A DNA stretch of 64,000 nt from Afipia sp. GAS231. GTDB taxonomy: Bacteria > Pseudomonadota > Alphaproteobacteria > Rhizobiales > Xanthobacteraceae. The notes beneath the pieces were generated by a model. It made no database searches, was not told the origin of the DNA, and saw nothing but the letters and a program-made list of their open reading frames with translations. Made by a program: the position numbers and the translations under genes. The stretch lies in NCBI RefSeq assembly GCF_900103365.1, contig NZ_LT629703.1, forward strand, positions 5,256,501 through 5,320,500. Direction: 5' to 3'. Shown piece by piece: positions 36,551-44,838 of the stretch. How positions within the stretch are numbered: position 1 is the first letter of the stretch; every line of letters starts with the position of its first letter.

Positions 36551-36560
36551 ATTTTTTGGA

Positions 36561-37044
36561 CACAAGGGGCGTCGGCCATCGTCGCAAACGAGGGACAGGG
36601 AGCGGTGGACGCGGCAGCACGCGAGACGAACGGGCTGTTGCGTACGGCGAAATCGTTTGGGTCCGACGCCCCGGTGCTGGCGTCAAGTCGGCGGAAGCGA
36701 AAGCCGAAGCGGATGATGGTGGCAAGAAAGCCGGTCACCAGGACGAAATCGTATAAGCCGTAAAGCCATTGCGCAGGGAAGGCCGGATGCCTCCGCCAAA
36801 CCTGTATGCTCGTGCGCAAATCTTTGTTGCATCCACCGCGTACGAGACCGCGGGTGCGGCGCGCACCCGGTCTTCCCTGCGCCCTCTGATTTTCGGGGGC
36901 AAGGTTTTCTTGCAAAACTCCGGGCAGATCATGCCGCGAGAACGCGAAGCCGTATTCAATTTCGTAGGATGGGTGGAGCGCAGCGATACCCATCAATACC
37001 GACCGCGAAGATGATGGGTATCGCTTCGCTCCACCCATCCTACG
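36561..37044. repeat. Composite dispersed repeat (about 480 bp) beside the IS110 element
   Basis: A chain of modules I recognise from other Bradyrhizobium spacers: a GGGCGTCGGCCATCGTCGC block (from about 36569), a GTAAGCCGTAAAGCCATTGC block (about 36754), CGCAGGGAAGGCCGGATGC with its partner near 36870-36895, a GAGACCGCGGGTGC block, and a terminal palindrome at 36963-37044. Open frames through it are in several phases and are not genes. The region 36379-37073 therefore contains no CDS. Confidence 0.6.
36963..37044. repeat. Palindrome with 18-bp perfect terminal inverted repeat
   Basis: CGTAGGATGGGTGGAGCG (36963-36980) and CGCTCCACCCATCCTACG (37027-37044) are exact inverted copies. An inner pair, GATACCCATCA and TGATGGGTATC, extends the hairpin. 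It ends about 30 bases from the stop of the convergent-side gene at 37074. Confidence 0.85.
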
Positions 37045-37073
37045 GTTCTGCAATGACGTGGAGAAGGCGACGT

Positions 37074-37988
37074 TCATTTCTGCGGCTGCGCCGGAGCCAG
37101 CAACTCGGCTCTTCGCGGCGGGACAACAGGACGATCGGGAGGTCCGAACACCCGCTCGAACAGCCAAGTGGTGTCGTTGACGAATTTTTCGTTGCCGCCC
37201 TCCGTGAACCAGCGCCACAGCCCGCAACCGGTATCGCCGGCCGGCATGATCCAGATCACGTTGTCGGGGCGATCCCAGCAGCCGATCAGAGGAGGCAGGC
37301 CCAAAAGCCCGGGGGCCTCGTCGTAATAGATCGATGCCAGCACGTCGGTGCCGGCCGAACTTCGATTTTGCACCTCGATGCCGGCAAAGCGAATCACGCG
37401 GCCGGGCGGGGCCTTGACCAGATAGGCCGGCGCATAGGGCCGCGCCCGTTGGCTGGCGCTGACGATCGTGCCCTCATTGACCAGAAAGACTCCCGAGGTC
37501 GGGACTTCGACGGACTCGACGCACGGACAGTACCCGCTCGATCCCTGGGCCTGGCTTGGCTCCCGGTTCTCCCTCTGGCGTTCCGATGGACAAGTGCCCG
37601 GAATAGTCCAGTCCGCGCGATAGCGACGCGCGCTGACCGCGCTCACGCCGCCGTACCCGGGAAGACTGACGGAGACGATCTCTTCGACCTCGCCCGAGAT
37701 CAGCAGGTCATGGCACCTCGCGTCGCAGGGAATATCGACCAGCACGAAGCGAGACGGCAATGGAATTCGCCGCGCTATCACCGGTTCCTGGGACAGGCCA
37801 TGCGCGAACAGGATCCGCGGCAGCGCGAATGCCATGTCGATCGCATAGCCGGCGAGCAGCACCAGCAGGATTCGGTATTTGTATCGCGCCCACCAACCGG
37901 TCCATCTGAGCAGAACAACAAGCGCGACCAAAGCGAGCAGGGTGAGCAGGACCGGATGAAAGACGATCAGCCAGAGATAGAGCGGCAT
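37074..37988 (-). CDS. Membrane-anchored protein of unknown function
   Basis: A 304 aa protein. Two N-terminal membrane helices (about 4-28 and 38-62) are followed by a long periplasmic or extracytoplasmic domain. That domain has several Cys in close pairs (CDARC, CPC, and single Cys in GCWDRPD and GCGLWRWF) that suggest disulfides. The C-terminus is Pro-rich. I recognise no family. It lies 30 bases downstream of the 174 aa gene on the same strand, so the two probably form an operon. Confidence 0.65.
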   Translation of the reverse strand: MPLYLWLIVFHPVLLTLLALVALVVLLRWTGWWARYKYRILLVLLAGYAIDMAFALPRILFAHGLSQEPVIARRIPLPSRFVLVDIPCDARCHDLLISGEVEEIVSVSLPGYGGVSAVSARRYRADWTIPGTCPSERQRENREPSQAQGSSGYCPCVESVEVPTSGVFLVNEGTIVSASQRARPYAPAYLVKAPPGRVIRFAGIEVQNRSSAGTDVLASIYYDEAPGLLGLPPLIGCWDRPDNVIWIMPAGDTGCGLWRWFTEGGNEKFVNDTTWLFERVFGPPDRPVVPPRRAELLAPAQPQK

Positions 37989-38018
37989 GGCAGCCTGCGC
38001 GGTCTTGAGGAAACGGCA

Positions 38019-38543
38019 CTAATCCCGCGCGATGATCTCGCGCTCGCCGGCGTGAGTATTCGCAGGGTTGAGCAGGTCGCCGGCGCGGCGGCGGACCAGG
38101 AACTTCGGGCGGCGGGCGCGGATGGCGTTGTGGCGGCGGCGCCGGGCGGCGGGTTCGCTGACCTCGTCTTCCGGCAATTGAGGAAGCGCGAAGATCTCGC
38201 TCCAGGTCTGCCAGGCGGATGCGATCTCGTCGGCGTCGGAGCTGACGAGAAGCGGAATCGAAAGCGAGGGGTCGCGATGCACCAGGATCAACGCTTGCGC
38301 GTCGTCGAGGCCCCGCAAACCGACGCCGAGAAAATCGCGGACGCTGATGTTGACCGCCATGCGCATGCCCTGGACGGCACGGCGCAGCACGACGCGTTCG
38401 CGGTGAAGTTCGATGTTCCGTACGCTGCCGTCTGCGCGGGTATCATGCGCATCGAACGAGAGCGGAAGGGAAAGAGGGTCGAGCCGCAATGCACGGCTCG
38501 ACCCGGCGGGATTGATCCCGCTTGTTGCTGTTTGACGCCTCAC
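38019..38543 (-). CDS. Conserved-looking protein, possibly DUF6101
   Basis: A 174 aa soluble protein. It begins with ATSGINPAGSSRALRLDPLSLP and continues with VRNIELHRERVVLRRAVQGMRM, phrases that I associate with the DUF6101 group of Bradyrhizobium proteins, though I cannot verify it. The C-terminal third is Arg-rich (ARRRRHNAIRARRPKF). No Cys or catalytic motif is visible. It is probably the first gene of a two-gene operon with the membrane protein downstream. Confidence 0.6.
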   Translation of the reverse strand: MRRQTATSGINPAGSSRALRLDPLSLPLSFDAHDTRADGSVRNIELHRERVVLRRAVQGMRMAVNISVRDFLGVGLRGLDDAQALILVHRDPSLSIPLLVSSDADEIASAWQTWSEIFALPQLPEDEVSEPAARRRRHNAIRARRPKFLVRRRAGDLLNPANTHAGEREIIARD

Positions 38544-38663
38544 GGCTTTATCTCCCCGCCGGGATTATGTTCCCGGTCGATACGTGAGACCTTAGCCGAC
38601 GCGTTTCCGTTTCGGCTTAAAAAGGCTGGTTAATCCATGGTCACCTGCCGCGCTTCTGCCCGC

Positions 38664-38705
38664 ATGATTGACAAGACCTTGGCTCACATGATTGACGAGA
38701 CCTTG
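38664..38705. repeat. Short tandem repeat upstream of pmbA
   Basis: ATGATTGACAAGACCTTG (38664-38681) recurs as ATGATTGACGAGACCTTG (38688-38705) with a 24-base period. An ATG-initiated frame of 32 codons runs through it to a stop at 38762, without a ribosome site. It may be a remnant or a tiny leader peptide. Confidence 0.5.
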
Positions 38706-38828
38706 CTTCAATGCCGAAATTGTCTGGCATTTGACACCGCAAGATGCTTGAAATCCCTGTGAATCAGGCACATCTGGTGGGTCTGCCGGTTAGCGTTCCA
38801 ACTCTCTTCAATGTCAGGGATTTTGTTT

Positions 38829-40229
38829 GTGAACTCTTCACCATCCACGGATCAGCCGCTTTCCCGATCGCCTGCGAATTCCGACCTGTTCGATCAGTCC
38901 GCACTTTCGACACTGGCGCAACGCCTGGTCGAGGCGGCCAAGCGCGCCGGCGCGGATGCCGCGGACGCGGTCGCGGTGCGCGGCGTCTCGCAGGGCGTCG
39001 AGGTGCGTGACGGGCGCGTCGAGGAATCCGAGCGTTCGGAAGGCGACGATGTCGGATTGCGCGTGCTGGTCGGGCAGCGCCAGGCGGTGGTCTCGACCAA
39101 CGACGTCTCCGGCGACGGCATCGCGAAGTTGGCCGAGCGTGCGGTCGCGATGGCGCGGGTCGCGCCTGACGATAAGTTTGTCGGCCTCGCCGACCCGTCG
39201 CTGCTGGCGCATGAGTTTGCCGATCTCGATCTGCTCGATCGAAAAGTCCCGACCACAGCCGAACTGGAGCGCCGGGCCTGCGAAGCCGAAGCGGCGGCGC
39301 TGGCGGTCAAGGGCGTGTCGAAGTCCGGCGGCGCCTCGGCGTCGAGCGGCATCGGCGGCATGGTGCTGGTGACCTCGACCGGTTTCCACGGCTCATATCT
39401 GCGTTCGAGCCACGGCATCTCGATGACCGCGATCTCCGGTGAGGGCACCGGCATGGAGCGCGACTACGATTTCACCTCGGCGCCGCATGCGTCCGATCTC
39501 GCCTCGCCGGCCAGCGTCGGCCGCAAGGCCGGCGAGCGTACCGTGGCGCGCGCCAATCCGCGCAAGGTCGAGACCTGCAAGGTGCCGGTGGTGTTCGATC
39601 CGCGCGCGTCGGGCTCGCTGGTCGGCCATCTCGTCGGCGCCATCAACGGCGCCTCGATCGCGCGCAAGACCAGCTTCCTGAAGGACCGGCTCGGCGAGCA
39701 GCTGTTTTCAAAGGACATCCGCATCATCGATGACCCCTTAAGAGTTCGCGGACTGCGTTCGCAGACCTTCGACGCCGAGGGTGTCAAGGTGAAGCGGCAC
39801 GCGCTGATCGACGAGGGCGTGCTGACGACATGGCTTTTGGATTCCGCGACCGCGCGCGAGCTCGGCATGGTCACGACCGGGCATGCCCATCGCGGCGTCT
39901 CGTCCTCGCCGTCGCCGGGATCGTATAATCTGCACCTCGAGGCCGGCCGCGTGACTCCGAAGCAACTGATCTCGGATATCAAGCAGGGCTTTTACGTCAC
40001 CGATCTGATCGGTTCCGGCGTCAATGGCGTGACCGGCGATTACAGCCGCGGCGCCTCCGGCTTCTGGATCGAGAACGGCGAGATCACCTATGCCGTCAGC
40101 GAGGTGACGATCGCGGGCCACCTGCTGCCGATGTTCAAATCGCTGGTCGCCGCCGACGACCTGGAATTCCGCTACGGCGTCAATGCGCCGACCTTGCGCA
40201 TCGAGGGCTTGACGCTTGGCGGACGCTGA
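38829..40229 (+). CDS. pmbA: TldD/PmbA-family metalloprotease PmbA
   Basis: PmbA/TldE is the partner subunit of the TldD-TldE peptidase, which matures microcin B17 and degrades unfolded peptides such as CcdA. Taking GTG 38829 (AGGGA nine bases upstream) gives 466 aa; ATG 38811 would add six residues but lacks a ribosome site. Typical segments are AAKRAGADAADAVAVRG, VEVRDGRVEESERSEGDD and, near the end, GVTGDYSRGASGFWIENGEI. The zinc HExxxH motif of TldD is absent, as expected for PmbA. No tldD is nearby. It is the first gene of a run that ends with lpxK. Confidence 0.92.
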   Translation: MNSSPSTDQPLSRSPANSDLFDQSALSTLAQRLVEAAKRAGADAADAVAVRGVSQGVEVRDGRVEESERSEGDDVGLRVLVGQRQAVVSTNDVSGDGIAKLAERAVAMARVAPDDKFVGLADPSLLAHEFADLDLLDRKVPTTAELERRACEAEAAALAVKGVSKSGGASASSGIGGMVLVTSTGFHGSYLRSSHGISMTAISGEGTGMERDYDFTSAPHASDLASPASVGRKAGERTVARANPRKVETCKVPVVFDPRASGSLVGHLVGAINGASIARKTSFLKDRLGEQLFSKDIRIIDDPLRVRGLRSQTFDAEGVKVKRHALIDEGVLTTWLLDSATARELGMVTTGHAHRGVSSSPSPGSYNLHLEAGRVTPKQLISDIKQGFYVTDLIGSGVNGVTGDYSRGASGFWIENGEITYAVSEVTIAGHLLPMFKSLVAADDLEFRYGVNAPTLRIEGLTLGGR

Positions 40230-41025
40230 CACAGCCGAAAAGATTTCAGCGCGCGATGTCGCGCTGTTGACGGAAACGGTCCGGGATGCGGGCGCGCTGG
40301 CAAAGGCGATGTTTCGTACCGAACTGAAGAACTGGACCAAGGGCGCCTCGTCGCCGGTCTCGGAAGCCGATATCGCCGTCAACGATCTGGTCGAGCAAAG
40401 ACTGCGTGCGGCGACGCCGGATTACGGCTGGCTGTCGGAAGAAAGCGCCGACGACGACACGCGGCTCGGCAAGCCGCTGGTCTGGATCGTCGATCCGATC
40501 GACGGCACCCGGGCTTACCTGGCCGGCCGCGAGGACTGGTGCGTCAGCGTGGCGCTGGTCGCAGGCAGCAAGCCGGTGCTGGCGGCGGTGTTCGCGCCGG
40601 TGACGGACGAATTCTTCTTCGCAGTGCACGGGCAGGGCGCGACGCTGAACCGGCGGCAGGTCTCGGCCTCGACCGGCACCGATCTCGATTTTTCCCGGAT
40701 GGCCGGTCCGAAGCCGCTGGTGCAGCGGCTCAGTCCGTCCTCGGAGGAAATCACGCTGTTTCCGCGAATCGGATCGTTGGCGCTGCGGCTGTGCCGGGTC
40801 GCCGACGGCAGCCTCGATGCCGCTTTTGCGGGCGGCCAAAGCCGCGACTGGGACCTTGCCGCGGCCAATTTGATCGTGCAGGAAGCGAATGGTAGAATGA
40901 CCGCACTCTCGGGGGATGCGATTGAGTACAATCGCCGGGAGGTGACGCATGGGGTGCTGGTGGCAGCGGGACGCGATCGTCATGCACGCATTGTCGAGCA
41001 TTTTCGCAACCGTCCGCTGCCCTGA
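40216..41025 (+). CDS. Inositol-monophosphatase/CysQ-type phosphatase
   Basis: Mg-dependent, Li-sensitive phosphatase, 269 aa. It most likely starts at TTG 40216, with GAGGG eight bases upstream, inside the end of pmbA (14-base overlap). Family motifs are present: SEADIAVNDLVEQRL, the metal site WIVDPIDGTRAYLAGRE (DPxDGT, about 90-106) and the C-terminal SRDWDLAAANLIV (WDxAA). CysQ hydrolyses 3'-phosphoadenosine 5'-phosphate in sulfate assimilation; inositol or histidinol phosphates are alternatives. Its operon partners are lipopolysaccharide genes. Confidence 0.88.
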   Translation: MADADTAEKISARDVALLTETVRDAGALAKAMFRTELKNWTKGASSPVSEADIAVNDLVEQRLRAATPDYGWLSEESADDDTRLGKPLVWIVDPIDGTRAYLAGREDWCVSVALVAGSKPVLAAVFAPVTDEFFFAVHGQGATLNRRQVSASTGTDLDFSRMAGPKPLVQRLSPSSEEITLFPRIGSLALRLCRVADGSLDAAFAGGQSRDWDLAAANLIVQEANGRMTALSGDAIEYNRREVTHGVLVAAGRDRHARIVEHFRNRPLP

Positions 41026-41127
41026 ACCCGTAGAGCTACGCGCCGCAAATCCTTCGCTACACGTCACGCGTCTTGCGCTATATAGATCCACCTTGCTTGC
41101 CGGGCATCTCGTTAGGAAAGATCATTC

Positions 41128-41376
41128 ATGTCAGACAATGCCCAGCCGCAACTGCTTCATCTCGTCATCGGCGGCGAGTTGATCGACCTCGAACACAACA
41201 CGTTCAAGGATCTCGACAAGGTCGAGATCGTCGGCGTGTTCCCCAATTACGCCACCGCTCACGCGGCCTGGAAGGCGAAGGCGCAGCAGACCGTGGACAA
41301 TGCCCACATGCGCTACTTCGTGGTTCACCTCCATCGGCTGCTTGACCCGAGCGACGATACGAAGCACTCCCATTGA
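41128..41376 (+). CDS. DUF4170 protein
   Basis: An 82 aa protein with TAGGAAAG as ribosome site. It matches DUF4170 by pattern: LLHLVIGGELIDLEHNTF, the VEIVGVFPNYATAHAAWKAKA helix, then HMRYFVVHLHRLLDP. The family is small, alphaproteobacterial and commonly sits in front of the DUF374 and waaA genes, as here. Its role is unknown. The stop overlaps the next start (TTGA at 41373-41376), implying coupling. Confidence 0.85.
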   Translation: MSDNAQPQLLHLVIGGELIDLEHNTFKDLDKVEIVGVFPNYATAHAAWKAKAQQTVDNAHMRYFVVHLHRLLDPSDDTKHSH

Positions 41377-42086
41377 AACGTTTCTTTCGCGATTTGCTGC
41401 GCAGCAGCTGGGTTCAGCGCGCGCTGGGAGTGCTTGCGGCCGAATACCTGCGGCTGGTCTGGCTGACCAACCAGTTCAGCTACGTGCCGACCGACGTGTA
41501 CGGGATCGTCGAGCCGCAGATGCCGGCGATCTTCGCGTTCTGGCATGGCCAGCATTTCATGACGCCGTTCATCAAGAACAAGGCGAGCTACCGCGCCAAG
41601 GTGCTGATCTCGCGGCATCGCGACGGTGAATTTAACGCAATTGCGGCAGAGCGGCTCGGCATCGGCACGATCCGAGGCTCGGGCGATCACGGCGGCGCGT
41701 TTCACCGCAAGGGCGGCGTCGGCGCGTTCCGGGAGATGGTGCAGGCGCTTGCGGAGAACTGGAACGTCGCGACCACCGCCGACGTGCCGAAGCGGGCACG
41801 GGTGGTGGGCCTCGGCGTCATCATGCTGGCGCGGGAGTCCGGCCGGCCGATCATGCCGTTTGCGATGGTCACCAGCCGGTTTATCCGGTTGAAGAACTGG
41901 GACTCCACCACCATCAATTTGCCATTCGGGCGCGGCGTCGTGGTAGGCATTGAACCGGTGTACGTGCCGCCGGACGCCGATGCCGAGACCATGGAAAAAT
42001 TGCGGCTGCAGGTAGAGACTTATCTGAACGAAGCGACCCGGCTCGCCTATGCGGCGGTCGGGCGCCCGGAGGCCGCCCTTGGTTGA
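41373..42086 (+). CDS. DUF374 lysophospholipid-acyltransferase-like protein
   Basis: A 237 aa protein, probably an inner-membrane acyltransferase working on lipid A or a related lipid. It starts at TTG 41373 (MKRFFRDLLRSSW). The segment PAIFAFWHGQHFMTPF (about 50-65) contains the His-centred motif of this family in place of HxxxxD. VLISRHRDGEFNAI and GGAFHRKGGVGAFREMV follow. The C-terminal part has PFGRGVVVGIEPVYVPP. Its neighbours DUF4170, waaA and lpxK place it in lipopolysaccharide assembly. Confidence 0.83.
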   Translation: MKRFFRDLLRSSWVQRALGVLAAEYLRLVWLTNQFSYVPTDVYGIVEPQMPAIFAFWHGQHFMTPFIKNKASYRAKVLISRHRDGEFNAIAAERLGIGTIRGSGDHGGAFHRKGGVGAFREMVQALAENWNVATTADVPKRARVVGLGVIMLARESGRPIMPFAMVTSRFIRLKNWDSTTINLPFGRGVVVGIEPVYVPPDADAETMEKLRLQVETYLNEATRLAYAAVGRPEAALG

Positions 42087-43383
42087 TCCGCTGCCGATGA
42101 CGTTGCGCGTCTACCGGAGACTATCGTCCGCGATGGTGCCGCTGTCGCCTGCGTTGATCAACCGGCGGCTCAAGCTCGGCAAGGAAGATCCGGAGCGCGT
42201 CGGCGAGCGCCGCGGCGTCAGCGCCGATGTCCGCCCGGTCGGACCGCTGGTGTGGATTCACGGCGCCAGCGTCGGCGAGGTGCTGGCCGCCGCGGCCCTG
42301 ATCGAGAAGCTGCGGGCGCTCAACCTGCGCATCCTGCTGACCTCGGGCACGGTGACGTCGGCCGCGATCGTCGCCAAGCGGTTTCCCGCCGACGTGATCC
42401 ATCAATATGTGCCGTACGACTCGCCGCGTTACGTCGCGCGGTTCCTCGATCACTGGCGGCCCTCGCTGGCGCTGTTCATCGAGTCCGATCTGTGGCCGAA
42501 CCTGATCCTGTCGAGCGCGGCGCGGCGGCTGCCGATGGTACTGATCAACGGACGGATGTCGCATCGCTCGTTTCCGCGCTGGCGCCGGGTCTCCGGCACG
42601 ATCTCGGCGCTGCTCGGCCGGTTCGACGTCTGCCTGGCCCAATCCGAGCTCGACGGCGAGCGTTTCGCGGCGCTCGGCAGCCGCAACGTCACGGTCACCG
42701 GAAATCTCAAGCTCGACGTTCCCGCACCGCCGGCAGATAGCAGCAAGCTCGAACGGCTGATGTCGATGACGCGGGGCCGGCCGATCGTGGTCGCGGCCTC
42801 GACCCATCCCGGCGAAGAGGAGATTCTGGTCGAGACCCACAAGACGCTGGCCGGATTCTTTCCCGGGCTGTTGACCGTGATCGTGCCGCGCCATGCCGAC
42901 CGCGGCACGGCGATCGCAGGCATGATCACCGCTTCCGGGCTGCAGGCGAGCTTGCGCTCGCGCGAGGAATTGCCGACCGCGGCGACCGATATCTATGTCG
43001 GCGATACCATGGGCGAGATGGGCCTGTTCTACCGGCTGGCGCCGATCGTGTTCATGGGCGGATCGCTGGTCGAGCATGGCGGACAGAATCCGATCGAGGC
43101 GGTCAAGCTCAGCGCCTCCGTGGTCCACGGTCCGCACGTCTTCAATTTCACCGATGTCTACGAGGCGCTCGATGCCGCCGGCGGCGCGCGTCGCGCCGAT
43201 ACGCCGGACGCGCTGGTGAAACAGCTCGGTCAGTTGCTCGCCGATCCCAGGGTGCGCGACGCCCAGCTTGCGGCATCAGAGCGCGTGGTCGAGCAACTCG
43301 GCGGCGCGCTGGAACGGACGCTTGCGGCGCTCGAGCCGTATCTGCTGCAGTTGCGGATCGAGATGGGAGCCGCGAATGCGTGA
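42079..43383 (+). CDS. waaA: 3-deoxy-D-manno-octulosonic acid transferase WaaA (KdtA)
   Basis: Adds Kdo from CMP-Kdo to lipid IVA at the inner membrane. A TTG at 42079 has GGAGG six bases upstream and overlaps the previous stop, giving 434 aa; ATG 42097 (MTLRVYRRLSS) is the alternative. Key segments are VWIHGASVGEVLAA near 65-78 (Glu of HGASVGE is catalytic), ESDLWPNLI, and in the C-terminal GT-B half VAASTHPGEEEI and GGSLVEHGGQNPIEAV, which bind the CMP part. The gene ends with an eight-base overlap with lpxK. Confidence 0.95.
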   Translation: MVDPLPMTLRVYRRLSSAMVPLSPALINRRLKLGKEDPERVGERRGVSADVRPVGPLVWIHGASVGEVLAAAALIEKLRALNLRILLTSGTVTSAAIVAKRFPADVIHQYVPYDSPRYVARFLDHWRPSLALFIESDLWPNLILSSAARRLPMVLINGRMSHRSFPRWRRVSGTISALLGRFDVCLAQSELDGERFAALGSRNVTVTGNLKLDVPAPPADSSKLERLMSMTRGRPIVVAASTHPGEEEILVETHKTLAGFFPGLLTVIVPRHADRGTAIAGMITASGLQASLRSREELPTAATDIYVGDTMGEMGLFYRLAPIVFMGGSLVEHGGQNPIEAVKLSASVVHGPHVFNFTDVYEALDAAGGARRADTPDALVKQLGQLLADPRVRDAQLAASERVVEQLGGALERTLAALEPYLLQLRIEMGAANA

Positions 43384-44404
43384 GCCGGGCTTCTGGCACG
43401 GCCCGTCTTCGTGGAAATCGCATGTGTTGAGGCCGCTCGGCGCGCTCTATGGTGCTGTCGCGGCCAACCGGCTGCGGCGAAGAGGTCTGGATGCCGGCGT
43501 GCCTGTGCTCTGCGTCGGCAACTATCATGTCGGCGGCGCCGGCAAGACGCCGACGGTGCTGGCGCTGGCGAAACTGTTGCGCGAACTCGGCGAGACGCCG
43601 GTGGTGCTGAGCCGCGGCTATGGCGGCAAACTGCGCGGACCGGTCCGGGTCGATCCCTTAAGGCATGCGGCGTCCGATGTCGGCGACGAGCCGCTGATGA
43701 TGGCAAGCCAGTTGCCGGTGGTGGTCGCGCGCCAGCGTGCGGACGGTGTGCCGCTGGCGCGGTCGCAAGGCGCCACCGTGATCCTGATGGACGACGGTTT
43801 TCAGAATCCGTCCGTGGCCAAGGATGTGTCGCTGATCGTGATCGACGGCACCCGCGGTCTCGGCAACGGGCAGGTGTTTCCCGCCGGTCCGTTGCGCGCG
43901 CCGTTGAAACCACAAATAGCGCGCACCGACGCGCTGCTCATTGTCGGTAACGGCACCGCCGCCGAGGCGGTGGCGGCGGAGGTCGCCGCGCAGGGCAAAC
44001 CGGTGCTGCGCGCGCATCTGCAGCCGGATGCGGCGTCCGTGGCGTCGCTGCGCGGCCATCGCGTGCTGGCCTTCGCCGGAATCGGCGATCCCGCGCGATT
44101 CTTCGCAACGTTAGAAGCCAGCGGCATCGAGGTGGCGCGGCGGCGCGCTTTCGCCGATCACCATCCGTTCGCGCAAAGCGAGATTGAAGCCCTGGTCGCG
44201 GAAGCCGCGCGCGATGCGCTGACGCTGGTCACGACGGAAAAGGATCTGGCGCGGCTGCGGCAGGCCGGCGGCGTGCCGGATTGGGCACACGGCATCATGC
44301 CGTTCGCGGTGACGCTTGCATTCGATGACGCGGCGCACTTGCGTAGCTTCGTGACGGCGCGTCTGTTCAAGGCGCGTGAGCGAAAGTTGAGCGAGGGCGA
44401 CTAG
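43376..44404 (+). CDS. lpxK: Tetraacyldisaccharide 4'-kinase LpxK
   Basis: Inner-membrane kinase that adds the 4'-phosphate to the lipid A disaccharide. The product is 342 aa from ATG 43376. The P-loop is VGNYHVGGAGKTPTVLAL (47-64). The DDGFQNPSVAKDVSLIVID segment (about 140-158) carries the conserved DDGFQ signature. An N-terminal amphipathic helix (about 14-32) would anchor it to the membrane. It overlaps waaA by eight bases and is the last gene of the operon. Its 3' end overlaps the convergent DUF2093 gene by four bases. Confidence 0.95.
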   Translation: MREPGFWHGPSSWKSHVLRPLGALYGAVAANRLRRRGLDAGVPVLCVGNYHVGGAGKTPTVLALAKLLRELGETPVVLSRGYGGKLRGPVRVDPLRHAASDVGDEPLMMASQLPVVVARQRADGVPLARSQGATVILMDDGFQNPSVAKDVSLIVIDGTRGLGNGQVFPAGPLRAPLKPQIARTDALLIVGNGTAAEAVAAEVAAQGKPVLRAHLQPDAASVASLRGHRVLAFAGIGDPARFFATLEASGIEVARRRAFADHHPFAQSEIEALVAEAARDALTLVTTEKDLARLRQAGGVPDWAHGIMPFAVTLAFDDAAHLRSFVTARLFKARERKLSEGD

Positions 44405-44643
44405 CCCTGGCCCTTCACGGCGCCGGGAAAGTGCCGTTGCAGCACGGCGGTCGGAACCGAATAGGCCTCCTGCAGATCGACGCTCCAGTATTTCAATTCG
44501 TCGAGCGGGATCCGCACATCGGTAATGGCGCAGCGCACATAGGTTCCGGGCGAGACCACGCGGAAATCGCCATCCAGATATTGCACCTGCGCTTCGCCAT
44601 TCCCCGAAGGACCGAATTTATTCAGCACCGTCAAACTCTCCAA
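44401..44643 (-). CDS. DUF2093 protein
   Basis: An 80 aa protein with the conserved pattern QYLDGDFRVVSPGTYVRCAI followed by IPLDELKYWSVDLQEAY, which I assign to DUF2093, a small alphaproteobacterial family of unknown role. Single Cys in VRCAI. It is convergent with lpxK and sits alone. Confidence 0.8.
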   Translation of the reverse strand: MESLTVLNKFGPSGNGEAQVQYLDGDFRVVSPGTYVRCAITDVRIPLDELKYWSVDLQEAYSVPTAVLQRHFPGAVKGQG

Positions 44644-44838
44644 TGGGCCGGTCTGTCACGCAAACGATCGCAACTTGCCCGGCCAAGTGTATTTTCCGAA
44701 CGCGGTCTATCATAAATAGGTCGTACTGTCCGCTCCCGAAACCCACCTACTTGTGATGAATTTGGGGCCGATCTGCGTGATAATCTTGCGATCGCGGCTC
44801 GCTCAATCTGCGCCGCCAACATGATCTGACCGGGACCG

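Larger units (their letters stand above)
35225..36560 (-). mobile_element. IS110-family insertion sequence (boundaries approximate)
   Basis: Contains one DEDD transposase gene (35416-36378, minus) with about 190 non-coding bases on its 3' side and about 170 on its 5' side. IS110 elements have no clear terminal inverted repeats and make no target duplications, so the ends cannot be fixed from one copy. They are placed by where the flanking dispersed repeats begin. Both non-coding ends carry stable hairpins (35377-35399 and 36507-36535). Confidence 0.65.

Noticed and set aside
36496..37227. 243-codon minus-strand frame upstream of the IS110 gene
   Set aside because: It runs through the composite repeat and into another gene's antisense; the product has no family pattern.
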